A stretch of DNA of 10,491 nucleotides from Rhodospirillales bacterium (GCA_018971455.1 JAGXAV010000036.1:1-10491); one strand, 5' to 3'. Shown: positions 1 through 7,543, counted from the first letter of the stretch. Made by a program: numbers and translations. The notes: generated by a model from the sequence alone, not told the origin.

Positions 1-152
1 AGGGCACGGAACAACCGGGCGGCGTGCAATGTCTCGAGCAGCGGCGCCGGCAGGCGGCTCTCGGCCTCGATCCGCGGCGCCGCCGCGGCGATGGCCGGCG
101 CCACGCCCCGCGCCCGCGCCAACGGCTCAGCCTGCCCGATCCTCTCCCGCAT
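1..152 (-). CDS. acyl-CoA dehydrogenase-like flavoprotein, N-terminal fragment
   Basis: This is a partial gene: 50 codons and two bases run from ATG at 152 off the left edge. A good Shine-Dalgarno (GGAGG within 161-168 on the minus strand) sits about 10 nt before the ATG. The visible part is an Ala/Arg/Glu-rich helix ending in RLPAPLLETLHAARLFRA (residues 33-50). That is the usual opening of acyl-CoA dehydrogenases and the related FMN/FAD-dependent monooxygenases, where 'RLP..L...L...GLFR' precedes the first substrate-pocket residues. No catalytic or flavin-binding residue lies inside the window, so dehydrogenase versus monooxygenase (HsaA/DszC-like) cannot be decided. It follows pgmG on the same strand after 48 bp and could be read from the same transcript, although its chemistry has no evident link to nucleotide-sugar synthesis. 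The family assignment is inferred from the N-terminus alone. Confidence 0.66.
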   Translation of the reverse strand, partial: MRERIGQAEPLARARGVAPAIAAAAPRIEAESRLPAPLLETLHAARLFRA

Positions 153-200
153 CGGTCGCGCCCCTCCCGTCACCGCGCGCCAGTATCGGCCAGGCTTCGG

Positions 201-1610
201 TCAATGGCCAGAATTGGCGCCCGAGAAATCCGGCGCGTCGAGCCCGGAGGCGGCAAGCTGGACCACCAGCGCCGCCTTCAGCCGTTCCAGCCCGGCCTCG
301 CTCGACGCCTCGGCCCGCGCCACCAGCACCGCCTGGGTGTTCGAGGCGCGCAGCAGCCACCAGCCATCCTCGGTCTGCACGCGCACGCCATCGATGTCGG
401 CGACCCGCGCGCCGGCCGCCTTCAGCCGCCCCGCCACCTCGGCGATGACGGCGAATTTGCGCGTGTCGGCGCAGTCGAAGCGCAGCTCGGGCGTGTTGAC
501 GACCTGCTTCATCGCCAGCCGCACGGCGGAGACCTTGGCGCTCATCCGCGCGACGATGCCGAGCAGGCGAACCGCCGAATAGAGCGCGTCGTCGAAGCCG
601 TACCATTTATCGGCGAAGAAGACGTGGCCCGACATCTCGCCGGCCAACGGGCAGCCGGTCTCGGCCATCTTGGCCTTGATCAGGCTGTGCCCGGTCTTCC
701 ACATCAGCGGCGCGCCGCCGGCGGCGGCCACCTCGTCGAACAGCACCTGGCTCGCCTTGACATCGGCGATGATGGTCGCCCCGGGCTGGGCCTTGAGCAC
801 GTCCCGCGCCAGTATCACGAGCAGCTGGTCGCCGAACATCATCGCGCCGGTGTCATCGACGATGCCGATGCGGTCGGCATCCCCGTCGAAGGCGATGCCG
901 AGATCCGCCCCCTCGGCGCGCACCCGCGCCACCAGCGCCTCGAGATTCTTCGCCACCGTGGGATCGGGATGATGGTTGGGGAAACGGCCGTCGATATCGG
1001 GGAACAGCACGGTGTGGTGGCCCGGCAGCCCGGCCACCAGGCGCTTGAGCACCTCGCCCGCGGCGCCGTTGCCATTGTCCCACACCACGCGCAGGGCGCG
1101 GCTGCCGCCATCCCAGTCCTGCAGCAGCCGGGCCACGTACTCCTCGGCGATGTCGATGCTGCGCACCGCGCCGGCGCCCTCGGGCACCACGTCGCCGGAT
1201 GCCGCCATGCGGCCGATCTCGGTGATCTGCGCGCCGAAGAACGGCCGCCCGCCGAGCATCATCTTGAAGCCGTTGTAATCGGGCGGGTTGTGGCTGCCGG
1301 TCAGCATCACCGCGCCACCGGTCTTCATCGTCGTCGCGGCATAATAGAGCATCGGCGTGGGCCCGAGCCCGACGCGAACGACCTCCACCCCGCTCGCCCG
1401 CAGCCCGGCCACCAGCGAGGCCTCCAGCAGCGGCGAGGACACCCGCCCGTCATAGCCGACGGCGACGGCCTGGCCCCCGGCGCGCGCGACGATGCTGGCG
1501 AAGCAGCGGCCGATGGCGAACGCGTCGGCCTCGTGCAGCGTGCGCCCGACAATGCCGCGAATATCGTATTCGCGCAGGATGGTCGGATCGAAATCGTGAC
1601 GGAAATGCAT
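201..1610 (-). CDS. pgmG: phosphomannomutase/phosphoglucomutase (PgmG/AlgC type)
   Basis: Cytosolic alpha-D-phosphohexomutase of 469 aa, close to the ~460 aa usual for AlgC-type enzymes. It interconverts the 6-phosphates and 1-phosphates of glucose or mannose through a glucose/mannose-1,6-bisphosphate intermediate. All four family signatures are present in order. The catalytic phosphoserine loop is [11 protein letters not shown] (Ser106, His107). The Mg2+ loop is DGDADR (Asp242, Asp244, Asp246). The sugar-specificity loop is GEMSGH (324-329). The C-terminal phosphate-binding loop is RASNT (421-425), which is the AlgC version rather than the RPSGT of GlmM, so GlmM is unlikely. ATG at 1610 has a GAGG four nt upstream. 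galU ends only 25 bp before this gene on the same strand, so the two are probably co-transcribed and successive in UDP-glucose synthesis. The enzyme can also supply mannose-1-P for GDP-mannose. Which hexose dominates cannot be told from sequence. Confidence 0.95.
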   Translation of the reverse strand: MHFRHDFDPTILREYDIRGIVGRTLHEADAFAIGRCFASIVARAGGQAVAVGYDGRVSSPLLEASLVAGLRASGVEVVRVGLGPTPMLYYAATTMKTGGAVMLTGSHNPPDYNGFKMMLGGRPFFGAQITEIGRMAASGDVVPEGAGAVRSIDIAEEYVARLLQDWDGGSRALRVVWDNGNGAAGEVLKRLVAGLPGHHTVLFPDIDGRFPNHHPDPTVAKNLEALVARVRAEGADLGIAFDGDADRIGIVDDTGAMMFGDQLLVILARDVLKAQPGATIIADVKASQVLFDEVAAAGGAPLMWKTGHSLIKAKMAETGCPLAGEMSGHVFFADKWYGFDDALYSAVRLLGIVARMSAKVSAVRLAMKQVVNTPELRFDCADTRKFAVIAEVAGRLKAAGARVADIDGVRVQTEDGWWLLRASNTQAVLVARAEASSEAGLERLKAALVVQLAASGLDAPDFSGANSGH

Positions 1611-1635
1611 GGAACCTCGGCGGGCTGCGGAAGGA

Positions 1636-2505
1636 TCAGACGTAGTTCTTGAGGAAGCTGCGCACGGCGCCGGCCATTTCCGGCCGCTTCAGCGCGAAGG
1701 CGATCTGCGCCTCGAGGAAGCCCACCTTGTCCCCGCAATCGAAGCGCCGCCCCTCGAAGCGCAGGCCATGGAACGGCACATGGCCGATCAGCTTGGCCAT
1801 CGCGTCGGTCAGCTGCACCTCGTTGCCGGCGCCACGCTCCATGCGGCTGAGATGCTCGAGAACCTGCGGCATCAGCACGTAGCGGCCGATGATCGACAGG
1901 TTGGAGGGCGCATCCTCCGGCCGCGGCTTCTCGACCAGCCCGCGCACCTCGACGAGCCGGCCGTCCTCATGGCCGATATCGAGGATGCCGTAGCGGTTGG
2001 TCTGCTCGCGCGGCACTTCGGTGACCGCCACCACGCAGCCGCCGGTCTGGTAATAGGCGTCGGCCAGCTGCATCGTGCACGGTGTCTCGGAGAGCACGAG
2101 ATCGTCCGGCAGCAGGATGGCGAACGGATCCTCGCCGATGAAGGCGCGCGCGCACCAGATGGCGTGGCCGAGGCCGAGCGGCTCCTGCTGGCGGACCGTC
2201 ACCACGGCGCCGGGGGGCAGCTGCGCCTCCCGCAGCAGGGCGAGCTCGGCATCCTTGGCGCGCGCTCGCAGCGTGCTCTCGAGCTCGTAGGCAATGTCGA
2301 AATGCTCGACGATGGCGGTCTTGCCGCGCCCGGTGACCAGGCAGAATTGCTGGATGCCGGCCGCCCGCGCCTCCTCGACGGCGTACTGGATCAGCGGCTT
2401 GTCCACCACCGGCAGCATCTCCTTGGCCATCGCCTTGGTGGCGGGCAGGAAGCGCGTGCCGAGTCCGGCAACGGGCAGCACGGCCTTGCGCAGCGGCTTG
2501 ATCAC
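1636..2505 (-). CDS. galU: UTP--glucose-1-phosphate uridylyltransferase
   Basis: Makes UDP-glucose and pyrophosphate from UTP and glucose-1-phosphate in the cytosol. UDP-glucose is the donor for exopolysaccharide, LPS, cellulose and periplasmic glucan synthesis. The 289-aa length is typical of bacterial GalU. It has the nucleotidyltransferase signature [19 protein letters not shown] (14-32), the metal-binding LLPDDL (131-136), VEKP (191-194), GNEVQLTDA (227-235), and [12 protein letters not shown] (255-266), the glucose-phosphate-binding end of the fold. The start is GTG at 2505: it gives the canonical opening [14 protein letters not shown], and GGGAGG lies 10 nt upstream. pgmG follows after 25 bp and provides its substrate. 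The 117-bp leader toward the upstream EamA gene contains a perfect hairpin with an alternative arm (2539-2569). RmlA-type thymidylyltransferases are excluded by the GalU-type motifs and the context. Confidence 0.95.
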   Translation of the reverse strand: MIKPLRKAVLPVAGLGTRFLPATKAMAKEMLPVVDKPLIQYAVEEARAAGIQQFCLVTGRGKTAIVEHFDIAYELESTLRARAKDAELALLREAQLPPGAVVTVRQQEPLGLGHAIWCARAFIGEDPFAILLPDDLVLSETPCTMQLADAYYQTGGCVVAVTEVPREQTNRYGILDIGHEDGRLVEVRGLVEKPRPEDAPSNLSIIGRYVLMPQVLEHLSRMERGAGNEVQLTDAMAKLIGHVPFHGLRFEGRRFDCGDKVGFLEAQIAFALKRPEMAGAVRSFLKNYV

Positions 2506-2538
2506 GGAACTCGATCCTCCCTTCGGCGACGATAACGC

Positions 2539-2569
2539 GGCCGGTGCGGTATCGCACCGGCCACCGGCC
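2539..2569 (-). promoter_or_regulatory. hairpin with two alternative arms in the galU leader
   Basis: GGCCGGTGCG (2539-2548) and CGCACCGGCC (2553-2562) form a perfect 10-bp stem around a GTAT loop. A second copy of CACCGGCC at 2562-2569 abuts the first (2555-2562) and could pair with the same GGCCGGTG, so two mutually exclusive stems can be drawn. The element lies between the EamA stop and galU, about 20 nt before the galU ribosome-binding site. No T-run follows on either strand, so it does not look like a standard intrinsic terminator. A role as attenuator, processing site, factor-dependent end of the EamA transcript or operator is possible. The structure is read directly; any function is inference. 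Confidence 0.5.
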
Positions 2570-2622
2570 GAATTATGGCAGGTTTCCCCGCCGCGCCGCG
2601 ACCCCCCGCCGGCGCGGGCGGC

Positions 2623-3543
2623 TCAGCGGCTGGCAATGATCACCAGCACCCCCACCACCACCATCAGCAGCCCGGCCACCGCGGTGCGCGTGGTCTTCTC
2701 CTTGAGGTAGAAATGGCCGAATAGCAGGGTCAGCACCATTTCGATCTGCCCCAGCGCCCGCACCAGCGCCACCGGCGCCATGGAGAAGGCGGTGAACCAT
2801 GAGCCCGAGCCGAGGGCCGACAGCGCCCCCACCCAGCCCGCCTGCCGCCAGGCGGCGAAGGCCGCGCGCAGCTGGTCGGGCTCGCGCCAGGCCATCCACC
2901 CGCCCTGCATCAGCGTCTGCAGCGCGTTGATCACCACCAGCACGAACATCGCCTGCTGGACGAGCGCGCCGGCCCCCTCGCCGGCCGGCCCCAGCATGAG
3001 GTTGGCCTCCTTGACGAAGATCGCGGTGAAGGCGAAGCACAGCCCGGCACTCAGCCCGCACAGCGCGGCCGGCTGGAAGGTCGCCGCCAGGATGTCCTGC
3101 CGCCGGAGGTTGCGCCCGCCCAGCGAGAGCACCAGCACGCCGCACACTCCGATGCCGATCCCGACCCAGGCCAGCGGGTGCAGCGCCTCGCCGAGAATGA
3201 TCCAGGCGAAGATCGCCGCCTGCAGCGCCTCGGTCTTGGAATAGGCGGTGCCGACCGCGTAGCCGCGAAAGCCAAAGGAGAGGATGAGCAGCGAGGTCGC
3301 CACCACCTGGAGCAGCCCGGCCGCCGCGCAGAAGCCGAGGAAGGCGAGGTTGGGCGCCGGCAGGCCGCGGCCGACGGCGAACCGGGCCACGGTCAGCATC
3401 AGGATATCGACCGGCAGGGCGTAGACGTAGCGCACGAAGCTCGCCGCATTGACCGAAAGCCGCCCGCGCAGCTTCTGCTGCATGGCGGTGCGCCAAGTCT
3501 GGCACAAGGCCGCCAGCAGGGTGATCGGAATCCAGAGTTCCAC
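2623..3543 (-). CDS. EamA/DMT-family membrane transporter
   Basis: Integral inner-membrane protein of 306 aa built, like other drug/metabolite transporters, from two tandem EamA repeats of about five helices. The first repeat ends in AYSKTEALQAAIFAWIILGE followed by HPLAWVGIGIGVCGVLVLSL. The second ends in MVLTLLFGHFYLKEKTTRTA and LLMVVVGVLVIIAS. The intervening segment 'EANLMLGPAGEGAGALVQQ' is the hydrophilic linker region. I chose GTG at 3543 (start VELWIPITLLAALCQTW) because it begins just before the first helix; a longer frame to 3591 would add an unusual Cys/Arg-rich leader. The gene is divergent from the sugar-acid dehydratase at 3654 across 110 bp, so a shared regulator region and transport of a sugar acid or related metabolite are conceivable. 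EamA substrates cannot be read from sequence. It lies 117 bp upstream of galU on the same strand. Confidence 0.87.
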   Translation of the reverse strand: MELWIPITLLAALCQTWRTAMQQKLRGRLSVNAASFVRYVYALPVDILMLTVARFAVGRGLPAPNLAFLGFCAAAGLLQVVATSLLILSFGFRGYAVGTAYSKTEALQAAIFAWIILGEALHPLAWVGIGIGVCGVLVLSLGGRNLRRQDILAATFQPAALCGLSAGLCFAFTAIFVKEANLMLGPAGEGAGALVQQAMFVLVVINALQTLMQGGWMAWREPDQLRAAFAAWRQAGWVGALSALGSGSWFTAFSMAPVALVRALGQIEMVLTLLFGHFYLKEKTTRTAVAGLLMVVVGVLVIIASR

Positions 3544-3653
3544 GGCGCCATACCGGCAGCCGCGGCAGCCCGCGTCAACCCGGCGCGGCAAAGGGGCTTG
3601 CCTCCGGGCGGCGCAGGGCGCAATTTCCGCCCAAACAGGAGGATAGCGCTACC
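3544..3653. promoter_or_regulatory. divergent intergenic region, transporter/dehydratase
   Basis: This 110-bp stretch separates the starts of the minus-strand EamA gene and the plus-strand dehydratase, so it should hold both promoters. The visible element is a strong Shine-Dalgarno (AGGAGGA, 3637-3643) for the dehydratase, 10-11 nt from its ATG. I see no convincing -35/-10 pair, and no clear palindromic operator of the GntR or LacI type that often controls sugar-acid genes. Confidence 0.4.
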
Positions 3654-5381
3654 ATGGCCCGCAAAACCCCAGATCAGCTGCGCAGCCACCGCTGGTACGG
3701 GGTGGCCGACCTGCGCCGCTTCGGCCACCGCAGCCGCACCAAGCAGATGGGCTATGCCCAGCAGGACTGGCAGGGCAAGCCGGTCATCGGCATCCTCAAC
3801 ACCTGGTCGGACATCAACCCCTGCCACCAGCATTTCCGCATCCGTGCCGAGGAGGTCAAACGCGGCGTCTGGCAGGCCGGCGGCTTCCCGCTGGAAATCC
3901 CGGCGCTTGCCCTGCCCGAGAATTTCATGAAGCCGACGACGATGCTCTATCGCAACCTGCTCGCCGTCGAGGTCGAGGAGATCGCCCGCTCGATGCCGGT
4001 GGATGGCCTGGTGCTGATGGGCGGCTGCGACAAGACCACGCCGGCGATGGTGATGGGCGCGCTGTCGATGGATCTGCCGGCGATCTTCATGCCCGCCGGG
4101 CCGATGCTGCGCGGCCAGTGGAACGGCCACACGCTGGGCTCCGGCTCGGACACCTGGAAGTTCTGGGACGAGCTGCGCGCCGGCAACATCACCCAGCAGG
4201 ACTGGGAAGGCGTGGAGGACGGCATCGCCCGCAGCTGGGGCACCTGCATGACCATGGGCACGGCGAGCACGATGACCAGCGCCACCGAGGCGCTCGGCCT
4301 CGCCCTGCCCGGCAGCTCCTCCATCCCGGCGCCCGATTCCAACCATGCCCGCATGGCCACCGCCTGCGGCCGGCGCATCGTCGAGATGGTGTGGGACGAC
4401 ATGCGCCCGAGCACCTTCCTCACCCAGGCGAGCTTCGACAATGCGGTGAAGGTCGCCATGGCCATCGGCGGCTCGACCAACTCCATCGTCCACCTCATCG
4501 CCATGGCGCGGCGCGTCGGCATCAAGCTCGATCTCGACCGGTTCGACGCGCTGTCGCGCGCCACCCCGCTGCTGGCCAATATCCGCCCCTCGGGCAGCCA
4601 GTACCTGATGGAGGATTTCTACTATGCCGGCGGCCTGCGCGCGCTGATGGAGCGCATGGGCGACCTGCTCGACCGCTCGGCGATGACGGTGGCCGGCCAC
4701 ACGATCGGCGAGGGCGTCGCCGGCGCCCGCGTGCTGAACGATGACGTCATCCGCCCGCTCGACAACCCCCTCAAGCCCGAGGGCGGCCTGTCCGTGCTGC
4801 GCGGCAATCTCTGCCCCGACGGCGCGGTGATCAAGCACAGTGCGGCCGATCCGCGCCTGCTGCGCCACACCGGCCCGGCGGTGGTGTTCGAGGATTACAA
4901 CGACATGTCCCGCCGCCTCGACGACCCCGATCTCGAGGTGACGCCGGACAGCGTGCTGGTGCTGCGCAATGCCGGGCCGATCGGCGGGCCCGGCATGCCG
5001 GAATGGGGCATGCTGCCGCTGCCGAAGAAGATCCTCAAGCAGGGCGTGCGTGACATGGTGCGCATTTCGGACGCCCGCATGTCGGGCACCAGCTACGGCA
5101 CCTGCGTGCTCCACGTCGCCCCGGAAAGTGCTGTCGGCGGCCCGCTCGCCCTCGTGCGCAGCGGCGACCGCATCACCCTCGACGTCGCCGCCCGAACCCT
5201 CACGCTCGAGGTCGCCGAGGTCGAGCTCGCCGCCCGCCGCGCCGCCTGGACGCCGCCCGCGCCGCACTACGTGCGCGGCTTCGGCCTGCTGCACACGCGC
5301 GAGGTGACGCAGGCCAACGAGGGCTGCGACTATCGCGTGCTGGAGGGCACCGCCCGGGTCGCCGAACCCGAGATCCATTGA
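3654..5381 (+). CDS. sugar-acid dehydratase, IlvD/Edd family (L-arabinonate/D-xylonate type)
   Basis: A 575-aa cytosolic Fe-S and Mg2+ enzyme that removes water from an aldonic acid to give the 2-keto-3-deoxy acid. The best-known close relatives are the L-arabinonate and D-xylonate dehydratases (~580 aa) of nonphosphorylative pentose oxidation. The three cluster ligands are Cys57 (NTWSDINPCHQHF), Cys125 (GGCDKTTPAM) and Cys198 (SWGTCMTMGTASTM). Asp126-Lys127 supply the metal ligand and the lysine that is carbamylated in this family. RISDARMSGTSYGT (470-483) carries the C-terminal catalytic serine/threonine. The WYG start, PHxxHF-like PCHQHF and FEDYNDM fit the aldonate group better than dihydroxy-acid dehydratase (IlvD) or 6-phosphogluconate dehydratase (Edd). 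The substrate is undetermined: L-arabinonate, D-xylonate, D-fuconate and D-galactonate are all possible. No aldolase, KDA dehydratase or sugar dehydrogenase lies nearby. A SIMPL-domain gene follows 58 bp downstream. Confidence 0.9.
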   Translation: MARKTPDQLRSHRWYGVADLRRFGHRSRTKQMGYAQQDWQGKPVIGILNTWSDINPCHQHFRIRAEEVKRGVWQAGGFPLEIPALALPENFMKPTTMLYRNLLAVEVEEIARSMPVDGLVLMGGCDKTTPAMVMGALSMDLPAIFMPAGPMLRGQWNGHTLGSGSDTWKFWDELRAGNITQQDWEGVEDGIARSWGTCMTMGTASTMTSATEALGLALPGSSSIPAPDSNHARMATACGRRIVEMVWDDMRPSTFLTQASFDNAVKVAMAIGGSTNSIVHLIAMARRVGIKLDLDRFDALSRATPLLANIRPSGSQYLMEDFYYAGGLRALMERMGDLLDRSAMTVAGHTIGEGVAGARVLNDDVIRPLDNPLKPEGGLSVLRGNLCPDGAVIKHSAADPRLLRHTGPAVVFEDYNDMSRRLDDPDLEVTPDSVLVLRNAGPIGGPGMPEWGMLPLPKKILKQGVRDMVRISDARMSGTSYGTCVLHVAPESAVGGPLALVRSGDRITLDVAARTLTLEVAEVELAARRAAWTPPAPHYVRGFGLLHTREVTQANEGCDYRVLEGTARVAEPEIH

Positions 5382-5429
5382 CGCTGGCGCGCGCGGCGGC
5401 GGCGTGACACGCTGGCGCCGCGCAGCGGC

Positions 5430-5434
5430 GGAGG
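5430..5434 (+). promoter_or_regulatory. ribosome-binding site fixing the SIMPL start
   Basis: GGAGG lies five nt before ATG 5440. It selects this ATG over the in-frame GTG at 5404, which has no such site and would put charged residues in front of the signal peptide. Confidence 0.7.
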
Positions 5435-5439
5435 AAGCG

Positions 5440-6117
5440 ATGAAGAGCCTGGTCGTGATCGGCGCGCTGCTCGCCCCGGCGGCGATCGCCCTGCCCGCGG
5501 CGGCCGCGGCCGACACCGTGCTGCACCTCGCCGAGACGGCCCATGTCGCCGTGCACCCGGACCAGATGGTCGCCACCCTGCGCGCCGAGGCGGTGGCCGC
5601 CACCCCGGCGGCCGCGCAGGCCGAGGTCAACACCGCCATCGGCCACGCGCTCGACGCGGCCCACGCGGTCCCCGCCATCGCCGCGGCCACCGGCTTCTAC
5701 CAGGTCTGGCAGCAGACCAAGCCCACCCCCGGCTTTCACGCCGGCCAGTCGGTCACGCTGACCGGCAAGGACGGCGCGGCGATGCTGTCCCTCGTGGGCC
5801 GGCTGCAGGCGGCGAACATGCAGCTCGGCCAGCTTGGCTGGCAGGTCTCCCCGCCCGCCCTGCGCGCCGCGCAGAGCGAGGCGATGAAGCTCGCCCTCTC
5901 CCGCCTGCGCGCCCGCGCCGAGGAGGCGGCGAAGATCCTCGGCCTGCGCTTCATCGCCTTCCGCACCGTCTCGCTCGACCAGCCATCGCCGCCGCCGCCG
6001 GTGCCGCGCATGATGGCGATGGCCGCCGCCGCTCCGGCCCCGCGCGCCGAAGCGCAGGACAGCGACATCACGGCGACGGTGCAGGCCGAGGCGGTGCTGG
6101 TGCCGGCTCAGCCGTAG
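5440..6117 (+). CDS. exported SIMPL-domain (DUF541) protein
   Basis: A 225-aa protein with a clear Sec signal peptide: MKS, then a hydrophobic core (residues 4-20), then an Ala-rich cleavage region ending near AAAA-DTV (residues 21-25). The mature part should be periplasmic or outer-membrane associated. It shows the SIMPL/YggE/BP26 pattern. An N-terminal strand region is TVLHLAETAHVAVHPDQMVATLRAEA (26-51). A central region is GFYQVWQQTKPTPGFHAGQSVTL (85-107). A helix is AMKLALSRLRARAEEAAKILGL (148-169). A Pro/Met/Ala-rich loop (182-206) is followed by the final strand ITATVQAEAVLV (210-221). Family members such as E. coli YggE (~246 aa) and Brucella BP26 form ring or channel-like oligomers and have been tied to oxidative stress and outer-membrane antigens; the biochemical role is unresolved. 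It may share the dehydratase transcript. Its last 10 bp overlap the converging ATC-hydrolase-like gene. Confidence 0.87.
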   Translation: MKSLVVIGALLAPAAIALPAAAAADTVLHLAETAHVAVHPDQMVATLRAEAVAATPAAAQAEVNTAIGHALDAAHAVPAIAAATGFYQVWQQTKPTPGFHAGQSVTLTGKDGAAMLSLVGRLQAANMQLGQLGWQVSPPALRAAQSEAMKLALSRLRARAEEAAKILGLRFIAFRTVSLDQPSPPPPVPRMMAMAAAAPAPRAEAQDSDITATVQAEAVLVPAQP

Positions 6118-6572
6118 CGGTAGCGGAAATCGCAGTGGCTCGCCCCGCCCATGATGGTCTGGGTGCGGGTCAGCTTCAGCTTGTCGCCATAGCCCTCGCA
6201 GAACGCGCCGTCGCGGTTGCACGACAGGATGGCGCCCAGTTCGGCCAGCCCCATGGCGCGATACATCTCGGCATAGCGGCAGCGCGTGACGTTGAAATCG
6301 AACTGCGTCGGTGTCGAGGCGAGCACCTCGGTGTGCAGCGCGTCCTCCGCCGTCCAGTGGCGCTGGATGTCGCGGAAGCTGTCGAGGTCCGGCGCTCCGC
6401 CCGGCGCCTCGGCGGCCATGGCGGCGGCCGTGGCGCGCGCCATCCTGATGACGGCATTGGCCAGGATGCGCCGCGCCGCGGCCTCGCCAAGCTCGGTCTT
6501 CATCTCCTCGAACACGCCGCGCGCGAAGCCCGCCTCGATGCGCCGCTGCGTCAGAATCGGCAAGTCGCTCAT
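6108..6572 (-). CDS. L-2-amino-thiazoline-4-carboxylic acid (ATC) hydrolase family protein
   Basis: A small cytosolic protein of 154 aa. Its C-terminal two thirds match the ATC-hydrolase family pattern: FDFNVTRCRYAEMYRAMGL (91-109), ELGAILSCNRDGAF (111-124), LKLTRTQTIMGGASHCDFRY (132-151). The conserved cysteines at 98, 118, 125 and 147 are in place. The characterised Pseudomonas enzyme opens the ATC ring to N-carbamoyl-L-cysteine on the way to cysteine. Most homologues are untested, so the real substrate is uncertain. The start is ATG 6572, with a purine-rich GGGGGGA about six nt upstream. Reading on upstream in the same frame would only produce an antisense-like extension through the transporter gene. 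The ATG overlaps the transporter stop as ATGA (6569-6572), implying translational coupling. The 3' end overlaps the converging SIMPL gene by 10 bp, leaving no space for a terminator between them. Confidence 0.85.
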   Translation of the reverse strand: MSDLPILTQRRIEAGFARGVFEEMKTELGEAAARRILANAVIRMARATAAAMAAEAPGGAPDLDSFRDIQRHWTAEDALHTEVLASTPTQFDFNVTRCRYAEMYRAMGLAELGAILSCNRDGAFCEGYGDKLKLTRTQTIMGGASHCDFRYRYG

Positions 6573-7543
6573 GCCGCGTCCCCCCGTGCCACGGCCGCCC
6601 TTATAGCGCGCGCATTGAGCAGGCGCATGCCGACGGCAATCGCCCCCAGCCCGACCAGCAGCGCCACGGAGGCCGGCTCGCCCAGCAGCAGGTGGCCGGC
6701 CAGGATGCCGAACAGCGGCGTGAGGAAGGTGAAGCCGGAAAGCCGCGTCGCCGGATAGATCAGGATCAGCCAGAACCAGGCGAGGTAGCTGGCGAAGGCC
6801 ACCACCACCGTCTGGTAGAGCAGCGCCAGCCAGGCCAGCTCGCTCGCCTGCGGCCAATGGCCCGCCTGCCCGCCCAGCACGGCAGCGATGAGCAGCACCG
6901 GCACCGAGCCGGCGAGCTGGAGGAAGAGGATGCGCGCCGAATCGGAGCGCGACAGGCTGGGGCTGGCCTTCACCACCACCGTCGTCGCGCCCCACAGCGC
7001 GCCGGCCGCCAGGCACAGCAGATCGCCCGCGACACTGCCGCCGGGCGCGCCGAGCCCCTCGGCAAAGGCCGCCGCCACGCCGCCGAAGGCGACCACCAGG
7101 CCGAGCACCTGCCGCGGCCGGAGCCTCTCGTGCGGCAGGAACACATGCGCGCCCGCGGCGGTGAAGAAGGGCGCGGTGTAGAGGAACAGCACGCCGCGCG
7201 AGGCGGTGGTCAGCCGCAATCCCGGAAACAGGCAGAGGAATTCGAGCCCGAACAGCAGCGCGATCACCAGCCCGGGGGCCAGGGCCGCGTCGCGCCGGAA
7301 CGCCGCGCGCACCCCCGCCCCGCCCTGCCGCGCGCCGATCCATGCCAGCACCAGAAGGGCGGCCGCGGCCGAGCGGAAGCTCGCCTGGAACAGCGGCGGC
7401 AGCCCGCCGGCCGCGGCGACCTTCACCGCCACCTGCTGAATGCCCCACAGCGCGCAGAGCAGCACGACGACGCCGATGGCCAGCGCATCGACACGGTCGC
7501 GGCGAACAGGCGGGGTGGTCCTGGCAGGCGGCATGGTGCGCAT
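6569..7543 (-). CDS. EamA/DMT-family membrane transporter (RhaT/RhtA-like)
   Basis: Inner-membrane protein of 324 aa with two five-helix EamA repeats. The first helix is LAIGVVVLLCALWGIQQVAVK, and the repeat-1 core is FLCLFPGLRLTTASRGVLFL then YTAPFFTAAGAHVFLPHERL. Repeat 2 begins AGDLLCLAAGALWGATTVVV and ends in YPATRLSGFTFLTPLFGILA with the conserved GEPAS turn. A basic tail (residues from LLNARAIRAAVARGDAA) follows the last helix. The start is uncertain between ATG 7543 and ATG 7534. Both precede an Arg/Pro-rich cytoplasmic leader and neither has a strong ribosome-binding site, and a still longer frame begins at 7579. The direction of transport is usually export in this family; E. coli EamA itself exports cysteine and O-acetylserine. 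That is suggestive because the next, overlapping gene is of the cysteine-forming ATC-hydrolase family, but the link is inference. Confidence 0.9.
   Translation of the reverse strand: MRTMPPARTTPPVRRDRVDALAIGVVVLLCALWGIQQVAVKVAAAGGLPPLFQASFRSAAAALLVLAWIGARQGGAGVRAAFRRDAALAPGLVIALLFGLEFLCLFPGLRLTTASRGVLFLYTAPFFTAAGAHVFLPHERLRPRQVLGLVVAFGGVAAAFAEGLGAPGGSVAGDLLCLAAGALWGATTVVVKASPSLSRSDSARILFLQLAGSVPVLLIAAVLGGQAGHWPQASELAWLALLYQTVVVAFASYLAWFWLILIYPATRLSGFTFLTPLFGILAGHLLLGEPASVALLVGLGAIAVGMRLLNARAIRAAVARGDAA

Noticed and set aside
24..1652. A 542-codon plus-strand open frame antisense to pgmG
   Set aside because: Composition is dominated by Arg, His, Gly and Ala with no recognisable domain, while the minus strand encodes a complete mutase with all motifs.
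3598..3626. TTGCCT-17 bp-CAATTT as a promoter for the dehydratase
   Set aside because: The -35 is fair and the spacing is good, but the -10 matches the consensus at only two of six positions, which is no better than chance.
5391..5423. GCGCGGCG / CGCCGCGC inverted repeat between the dehydratase and SIMPL genes
   Set aside because: An 8-bp all-GC stem with a 17-base loop is expected often in DNA this GC-rich; there is no T-run and no extension of the stem.
5404..5439. GTG 5404 as an earlier start for the SIMPL protein
   Set aside because: It would place a charged stretch (TRWRRAAAEEA) before the signal peptide, whereas ATG 5440 has GGAGG at ideal spacing and gives a standard signal sequence.
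3399..5690. A 763-codon open frame on the minus strand, antisense to the dehydratase
   Set aside because: It is Ala/Arg/His/Gly-rich with no family pattern, it mirrors a well-supported dehydratase gene, and such frames are common opposite genes with very high GC3.
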